DNA from: DATCRE01 sp964235605 | Lineage (GTDB): Bacteria > Bacteroidota > Bacteroidia > Cytophagales > Cyclobacteriaceae | Assembly (NCBI GenBank): GCA_964235605.1 | Contig: CAXSCR010000010.1 | Span: forward strand, 1-64,000 | DNA: 64,000 bases | Direction: 5' to 3' | Part shown: positions 59,644 to 64,000 of the stretch, piece after piece | How positions within the stretch are numbered: the first letter of the stretch is position 1 | Layout of the letters: each line of letters opens with the position of its first letter | The notes under the pieces: generated by a model | Database searches by the model: none | Seen by the model: the letters and a program-made list of their open reading frames with translations, nothing else | Told to the model about the DNA's origin: nothing | Program-made: the position numbers and the translations under genes

Positions 59644-60597
59644 TTACAAATGAATTAACTTTCCTTGTGATAAAATTCCTTTCTTACCAATTAGATTGTA
59701 ATAAAAAACACCTGGAGCAAGTGACCTCATATCTAAATTTAAAACACTATCTGATATACGTGTCTTTGAAGCGAAAACTGTTTTTCCTTCTAAGTTAGTC
59801 ATGATCAAATTAACATAATCTTCGGTGTCAGGCAGGTTATCAAAAATAAGTGTTGTCTTGAAGGGATTTGGATAAACTTGGATACCAACACGTTCATCAA
59901 GTGTGTTGGTTATTGTTCCAGAATCACCTGTTGGCTCTATGATGTTTGCTTTTGCTACAATACAATCAACCCATTCTTTGTACATTTTACCAGATGGATG
60001 TAGTCCATCATTTGCGACAAGATCTGGTTCAGCTAATCCACGTCTCGATATATTGGTTATGTTGATATAGGCCACACCAGCTGCGCTTGTAATTGATTTA
60101 TTGATTGCGTTGAAGTTATTTATTCCTTGGCTGATGACTTCCTTATTAGACTCACCATAGGGCGTGTATCCATAATCTGGAATTGACATAACAAACACAT
60201 TAGATTTGTTTCCGCCCGCTAACGATATGGCTTTATTAAGCAACGTCTTAAATTCAGAAGCATAGTTTTCTGCTGTTCTTCCTTGGTAGTAGTTATTTAC
60301 ACCGATGAGGAGAGAAACAAGATTATAGTTGTTGCTAAGATTTGCGTTGTTAATTGCATTCATGAGGTCATCGGTGCGCCAACCTGTTGTAGCTATGATT
60401 TTCTCATCATAGCAATCGAGGCCTTTTTTTCGGAGTGTATCAATTAATTGCACAGGCCATCTTTCCGTCATGGAAACACTTTGTCCGATGGTGTACGAGT
60501 CACCTAACGCAAGAAATTTTACTTTCTCCGCAATTTGAAGCGTTTGTGCGCTGAGCATTGTAGGCATGCATAAAAGCGTAAATACAATATTTTTCAT
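59644..60597 (-). CDS. T9SS-secreted SGNH/GDSL hydrolase
   Basis: This is a 317-residue protein. A signal peptide (KNIVFTLLCMPTMLSAQ) precedes the SGNH fold. Block I is LALGDSYTIGQ with the catalytic Ser; block III is LIGVNNYYQG (Asn); block V is VANDGLHPSGKMY with the catalytic Asp and His. The last ~80 residues are a T9SS sorting domain (VGIQVYPNPFKTTLIFDNLP ... GVFYYNLIGKKG). It is an extracellular esterase or carbohydrate deacetylase; the substrate cannot be decided from sequence. Its end lies 20 bases from the 504-bp element. Confidence 0.92.
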   Translation of the reverse strand: MKNIVFTLLCMPTMLSAQTLQIAEKVKFLALGDSYTIGQSVSMTERWPVQLIDTLRKKGLDCYDEKIIATTGWRTDDLMNAINNANLSNNYNLVSLLIGVNNYYQGRTAENYASEFKTLLNKAISLAGGNKSNVFVMSIPDYGYTPYGESNKEVISQGINNFNAINKSITSAAGVAYINITNISRRGLAEPDLVANDGLHPSGKMYKEWVDCIVAKANIIEPTGDSGTITNTLDERVGIQVYPNPFKTTLIFDNLPDTEDYVNLIMTNLEGKTVFASKTRISDSVLNLDMRSLAPGVFYYNLIGKKGILSQGKLIHL

Positions 60598-60722
60598 AGA
60601 ACTACATATACGTAGAAAAGAATCCCAATGGATTGTGGGAGCTGTCTATATTTTAAGCTTGTACGTTGTTCTAACAGATAATTATCTACCCAATAGAAGG
60701 TAGCAGAGGGCGCTTTGCTTCT

Positions 60723-62006
60723 CTACTTAGTGAAATGTTTCTTTCTCATGTAAATAACTAACCCGGTAAATGCAACGATAAGAACGATAGGGATAATTAA
60801 TGTAATGTTTAAAACTTGTGGTCCGGCGCCCTTCTTTGCTTCGCCTAGCAGCGTTGCCATATCAGAACCTGGTGCTGCATTCACATAATCGCTAAAGTTC
60901 GATCCTGGGGGAAGTTTGCCTGCCAGTATGCTATCATAGTGTCCACCCATGAATATGAGATACAGCGAAACTGCAAACATACCTGCTCCACCCATAAGGT
61001 TAAGACCAACCGCGCCTGTATTAGGAAGGTTTTCAGCAACAAACCCAATCATGGTGGGCCAGAAATAACAAACACCTATTCCAAAGACAAGTGCGCCAAC
61101 AAAAACCATGTTTCCGGTTGTATGACCTAGCATGTATAGCCCGAGTGTAGCAAAGACTGAAGAGATAAGAAGAACACCTTGTGGTGAAAATTTATGTACT
61201 ACTGGCTCAGCAAGGCCACGGCCTATTACCATTACACCCGTAGTAAGTGTTAGTATAAGAATGGCATTATCAGTTACGTTTCTTAGCAGCACGTCAATCC
61301 ATTGTCCGGTGAACAACTCCGTGATTGATGTTCCGAACATACAGATGATCATGAAAATGAACAAAGGATTTAAAAGGGATTTATACATGGTGCTTGTAGA
61401 TACACCCGATGCAACACGTTCTGTAACCGGGAATTTCAACTTTGAAAATAAATAACCATATATAAGTGTTGGAATTATCATTGTAGCAACTTGAATTTGC
61501 CATGGTTCAAAGCCGCCTATACTGCCTAAACCTAATTTGCTATATGTATAAACAATAAGCGTCCCCAAAACTATTCCACCCGGAAACCAAAGGTGAAAAT
61601 GATTAAGCTTAGTTGTTTTATTTTCTGGGAAAAGCGTAGCGACAAGTGGATTACAAGCTGCCTCAACAGTTCCATTAGCAATTCCTATTAAGAGTGTTGA
61701 AAGAAATAAAGACCAATATCCTGAAGCAAAAACAGTAAGCACAATGCCCAATAAATGAAAAACAAAGGCAGCAACTAATAACCGTTTCATTCCTATAATA
61801 TCAACTACCATTCCACCAATAATAACAGCTAGGGGGAAACCCCAGAATGCAGTGGCTGTAATAGTACCTAATTGACTAGCGCTTAATTCAAATATTTTTC
61901 CTAATTCATTTAAAATGCCGGCACGTATACCAAAAGAGAGAGAGGTTACAAGTAAGGCAAGGCAGCTTGCCCAAAATAGTTTGGAGCGGTCAATGGTTTG
62001 TTCCAT
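60723..62006 (-). CDS. FucP-like MFS sugar transporter
   Basis: This is a 427-residue protein with 12 predicted membrane helices. FucP/glucose-galactose-permease features are visible: an N-terminal GIRAGILNELGKIFELSASQ, ATAFWGFPLAVIIGGMVVDI, GIANGTVEAACNPLVATLFP (the conserved N-x-x-x-E-A-x-x-N-P motif region) and FGIGVCYFWPTMIGFVAENL. It should be an inner-membrane proton-sugar symporter. Divergent from xylB and xylA, so xylose or a related pentose is the likely substrate. The intervening region carries the regulator relic. Confidence 0.88.
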   Translation of the reverse strand: MEQTIDRSKLFWASCLALLVTSLSFGIRAGILNELGKIFELSASQLGTITATAFWGFPLAVIIGGMVVDIIGMKRLLVAAFVFHLLGIVLTVFASGYWSLFLSTLLIGIANGTVEAACNPLVATLFPENKTTKLNHFHLWFPGGIVLGTLIVYTYSKLGLGSIGGFEPWQIQVATMIIPTLIYGYLFSKLKFPVTERVASGVSTSTMYKSLLNPLFIFMIICMFGTSITELFTGQWIDVLLRNVTDNAILILTLTTGVMVIGRGLAEPVVHKFSPQGVLLISSVFATLGLYMLGHTTGNMVFVGALVFGIGVCYFWPTMIGFVAENLPNTGAVGLNLMGGAGMFAVSLYLIFMGGHYDSILAGKLPPGSNFSDYVNAAPGSDMATLLGEAKKGAGPQVLNITLIIPIVLIVAFTGLVIYMRKKHFTK

Positions 62007-62096
62007 ATTTAATATAATGTTTAGGGTTTAAGCAGTTTGAAGATGGGTGTAAATTTTTTCTTCTGCAAATAAAAGCATGATCAACCATTTGCTAAT

Positions 62097-62350
62097 CTAT
62101 AATTCAAACGTAAAGCCTTTATGTTTTAGCTTGTCATAAATCTTCTTATCGAAGCGATATAGCCTAGCTGCCCGATGTAATACGTCTTTCTGCTTTTCCT
62201 TGCACGTCAACAGTAAATTCATTTTAACAATTTTCTTCTGAAGTTAGGCTTGTGAAGTTTTACTTCTAATATGGCTTCATACAATTGTTGGATATGATGA
62301 AGCGTAAACTTTCGGGGCAATGATTTTATCTGAAAAGGTCTTTTTGCATA
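62097..62350 (-). pseudogene. Truncated relic of a NrtR/AraR-like Nudix-family sugar regulator
   Basis: Minus-strand frame one reads RPFQIKSLPRKFTLHHIQQL then YEAILEVKLHKPNFRRKLLK. A single-base frameshift leads to frame two, MNLLLTCKEKQKDVLHRAAR then LYRFDKKIYDKLKHKGFTFE L and a stop at 62097. The LPRKFTL..LQ.LYEAIL...L....FRRKLL ... RAA.LYRFDK..Y..L..KGF.FE pattern is the C-terminal winged-helix domain of Bacteroidota Nudix-related regulators (NrtR/AraR type) that often control pentose genes. The N-terminal Nudix domain is missing completely. The family assignment is from memory of its C-terminal pattern. Confidence 0.75.
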
Positions 62351-62393
62351 CTGTAAATTAATGACCTAAAGTTAAAAAATATAACGAAAAAAT

Positions 62394-62410
62394 ATGGACA
62401 GAATGACCAT
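62394..62410. promoter_or_regulatory. Imperfect palindrome at the xylB promoter
   Basis: ATGGACA-GAA-TGACCAT is a 17-bp inverted repeat with 6 of 7 arm positions paired. It lies 28 bases before the xylB start, next to a weak TAnnTTTG-like box, TACTTTAG (near 62416-62423). It is a possible operator of the lost regulator. Confidence 0.4.
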
Positions 62411-62438
62411 TAGCCTACTTTAGCAAAAATAATGTGGC

Positions 62439-63941
62439 ATGATTCAATACTTGCTTGGCTTTGATATTGGAAGTTCTTCGGTCAAGGCCTCGCTTGTTAA
62501 TGTGACGACGGGAGGAAGCGTGGCCACAGCGCAGTCACCCCAAGAAGAAATGATCATGATTGCTAAGCATCCAGGGTGGGCTGAACAAGATCCTGAAATG
62601 TGGTGGGAACATGTTGTAAAAAGTTGCCAGACTTGTGTGAAGAAATCTGGTGCAACGCCCGATCAAATAATAGCTATTGGAATAACCTATCAAATGCATG
62701 GACTTGTTGTTGTAGACAAAGCCCATAAGCCGCTAAGACCTGCTATAATTTGGTGTGACAGCCGTGCGGTTGAAATTGGAGAGAAGGCTTTTAAAGATCT
62801 TCATAAAGAATATTGTCTAAAGCACTTTCTGAATTCGCCAGGAAATTTTACGGCTTCTAAATTGAATTGGGTCCGTGAGAACGAGCCAGATTTATTTTCT
62901 AAGATCTATAAAATTATGTTGCCGGGTGATTATATCGCACTCAAACTAACAGGAGAAGCCACAACAACTAACACCGGACTTTCAGAAGGAATTCTGTGGG
63001 ATTATACATTAGATGATATTGCAAGCTTGCTAATGCATTATTATAAGATTGATAGTGAGCTATTGTCAACGCGTGTACCTGTATTTTCTATCCAGGGAAA
63101 ACTCAGGGAAAAAGCTGCGAAAGAGTTAGGGTTATCAGCTGGAACTATGGTGTCTTATCGTGCTGGAGATCAGCCTAATAATGCCTTCTCACTTAACGTA
63201 ATAAATCCAGGGGAAACCTGCGCTACTGCAGGTACTTCAGGTGTGATTTATAGTGTCACAGATAAGCGAGCCGCTGATTCAAAATCCAGGGTTAATACTT
63301 TTGTTCATGTCAATGATAAGTATGCAGGAAGCGCCATACGAAATGGAATACTATTGTGTGTGAATGGTACGGGGATACTAAATAGCTGGCTACGAAAAAC
63401 ATTAAGTGGCAATGGCTCGCCTTACGATTATGATCAGATAAACGCCATTGCGGCACAAGCCCCGATTGGTTCAAATAACTTAATGGTATTTCCTTTCGGT
63501 AATGGAGCAGAACGTATTCTTCAGAATAAGGAAATCAGTTCAACATTCTTCAACTTAAATTTTAATCAGCATACACAAGCCCATGTCTTTCGCGCGGCGC
63601 AAGAAGGCATTGTGTTCGCTTTAAAATACGGATTTGATATTCTTCGAACCATGGGAATTCAAAGTCAAGTGATTAGAGCTTGTCATACTAATCTATTTCT
63701 AAGTCCTATTTTTAGGGATGCTTTTGTAAACACTACCGGTGTTCGACTTGAACTTTATGAAACTGACGGCGCAACTGGCGCGGCTTTAGGGGCCGGATTA
63801 GGTTCAGGTGCCTATAATACTTTTAATGAGACCTTTAAAGGTTTGAAATTAATCCGTTATGTAGAGCCAGATCCCATGAAAATGGAACAGTATAATTCAT
63901 TTTATGACAGGTGGAAAGCTAAATTGGAAAAACAACTATGA
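62439..63941 (+). CDS. xylB: Xylulokinase
   Basis: This is a 500-residue FGGY-family carbohydrate kinase. Visible are the N-terminal phosphate loop LGFDIGSSSVKASLV, the substrate segment ITYQMHGLVVVDKAHKPLRP followed by AIIWCDSRAVE, LPGDYIALKLTGE, the catalytic-Asp region YRAGDQPNNAFSLNVINPGE with TAGTSGVIYSV, and the C-terminal ATGAALGAGLG nucleotide loop. It phosphorylates D-xylulose to xylulose 5-phosphate in the xylose isomerase pathway. This role is supported by the next gene, xylA, which starts inside its stop codon (ATGA overlap). Full length and undamaged. Confidence 0.95.
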   Translation: MIQYLLGFDIGSSSVKASLVNVTTGGSVATAQSPQEEMIMIAKHPGWAEQDPEMWWEHVVKSCQTCVKKSGATPDQIIAIGITYQMHGLVVVDKAHKPLRPAIIWCDSRAVEIGEKAFKDLHKEYCLKHFLNSPGNFTASKLNWVRENEPDLFSKIYKIMLPGDYIALKLTGEATTTNTGLSEGILWDYTLDDIASLLMHYYKIDSELLSTRVPVFSIQGKLREKAAKELGLSAGTMVSYRAGDQPNNAFSLNVINPGETCATAGTSGVIYSVTDKRAADSKSRVNTFVHVNDKYAGSAIRNGILLCVNGTGILNSWLRKTLSGNGSPYDYDQINAIAAQAPIGSNNLMVFPFGNGAERILQNKEISSTFFNLNFNQHTQAHVFRAAQEGIVFALKYGFDILRTMGIQSQVIRACHTNLFLSPIFRDAFVNTTGVRLELYETDGATGAALGAGLGSGAYNTFNETFKGLKLIRYVEPDPMKMEQYNSFYDRWKAKLEKQL

Positions 63942-64000
63942 AAGTAACACTGGGAGATAAAACCTATTTCAAAGGCATTAATCGTGTGAAGTACGAAGGC
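63938..64000 (+). CDS. xylA: Xylose isomerase, 5' end only
   Basis: The first 21 codons, MKVTLGDKTYFKGINRVKYE plus G, match the well-conserved start of bacterial xylose isomerases (xylA) of this phylum. The gene runs off the window. It overlaps xylB by four bases (ATGA), so the two are translationally coupled in one operon. Confidence 0.85.
   Translation, partial: MKVTLGDKTYFKGINRVKYEG

Overview
The window looks like a draft chromosomal scaffold from a member of the Bacteroidota, probably of Cytophagales type. It is AT-rich with loosely packed genes. Four intact proteins and one relic carry C-terminal sorting domains of the type IX secretion system (T9SS). Lipoproteins have typical lipoboxes, Shine-Dalgarno signals are weak, and several promoter candidates fit the Bacteroidota TTG-N20-TAnnTTTG pattern. 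No rRNA, tRNA, CRISPR array or intact transposase was seen. There are two runs of N. Both fall inside giant genes and both carry a length that breaks a frame that is otherwise continuous.

Layout. 0.5-8.6 kb: one giant envelope protein with TPR, PD40 propeller, about eleven tandem ~182-residue units and an OmpA domain. This is the PorE architecture with a greatly expanded middle. 8.9-9.9 kb: a lipoprotein. 10-14.6 kb: a tightly coupled four-gene minus-strand operon encoding a coiled-coil lipoprotein, two exported proteins and a leucine-rich-repeat (LRR) protein. Two or three members seem to share a common N-terminal domain; this is the best candidate here for an undescribed system. 15-18 kb: a frame-split NUMOD4/NUMOD1 gene, a frameshifted MFS transporter and a shattered SRPBCC gene. 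19-22 kb: a DUF885 peptidase-like lipoprotein, a YdeI/DUF1905 protein and a ROK/polyphosphate glucokinase. 22.5-29 kb: a cluster of small stress- or accessory-type genes (DoxX, VOC, two SRPBCC, GlxA-type AraC regulator, RluA-type pseudouridine synthase, SDR) mixed with relics, including a DinB gene broken by an 8-bp tandem duplication. 29-32 kb: CorA and oligoendopeptidase F.

32.5-48.7 kb: a surface-protein block with a ~4,265-residue T9SS adhesin, a shorter relative, and a lipoprotein metzincin carrying a bulb-type lectin domain. 49-54 kb: a gene-poor, decayed stretch with dispersed repeats, a relic of a T9SS cargo protein and a relic of a K+ channel, around an alpha/beta hydrolase and a DUF4112 protein. 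54-60.6 kb: a Tat-exported class V aminotransferase, a basic-secretory-protein metallopeptidase with two discoidin-like domains, an OmpA lipoprotein, a ~500-bp element with inverted ends, and a GDSL hydrolase. 60.7-64 kb: a xylose-use locus with an FucP-like sugar transporter, divergent xylB and the start of xylA. Between them lies the truncated relic of what looks like a NrtR/AraR-type Nudix regulator, and a palindrome remains at the xylB promoter.

Two themes tie the region together. One is the cell surface: T9SS cargo, a PorE-like anchor and several lipoproteins. The other is strong local gene decay, with at least eight pseudogenes or broken genes alongside a family of ~170-bp MITE-like repeats present in five copies.
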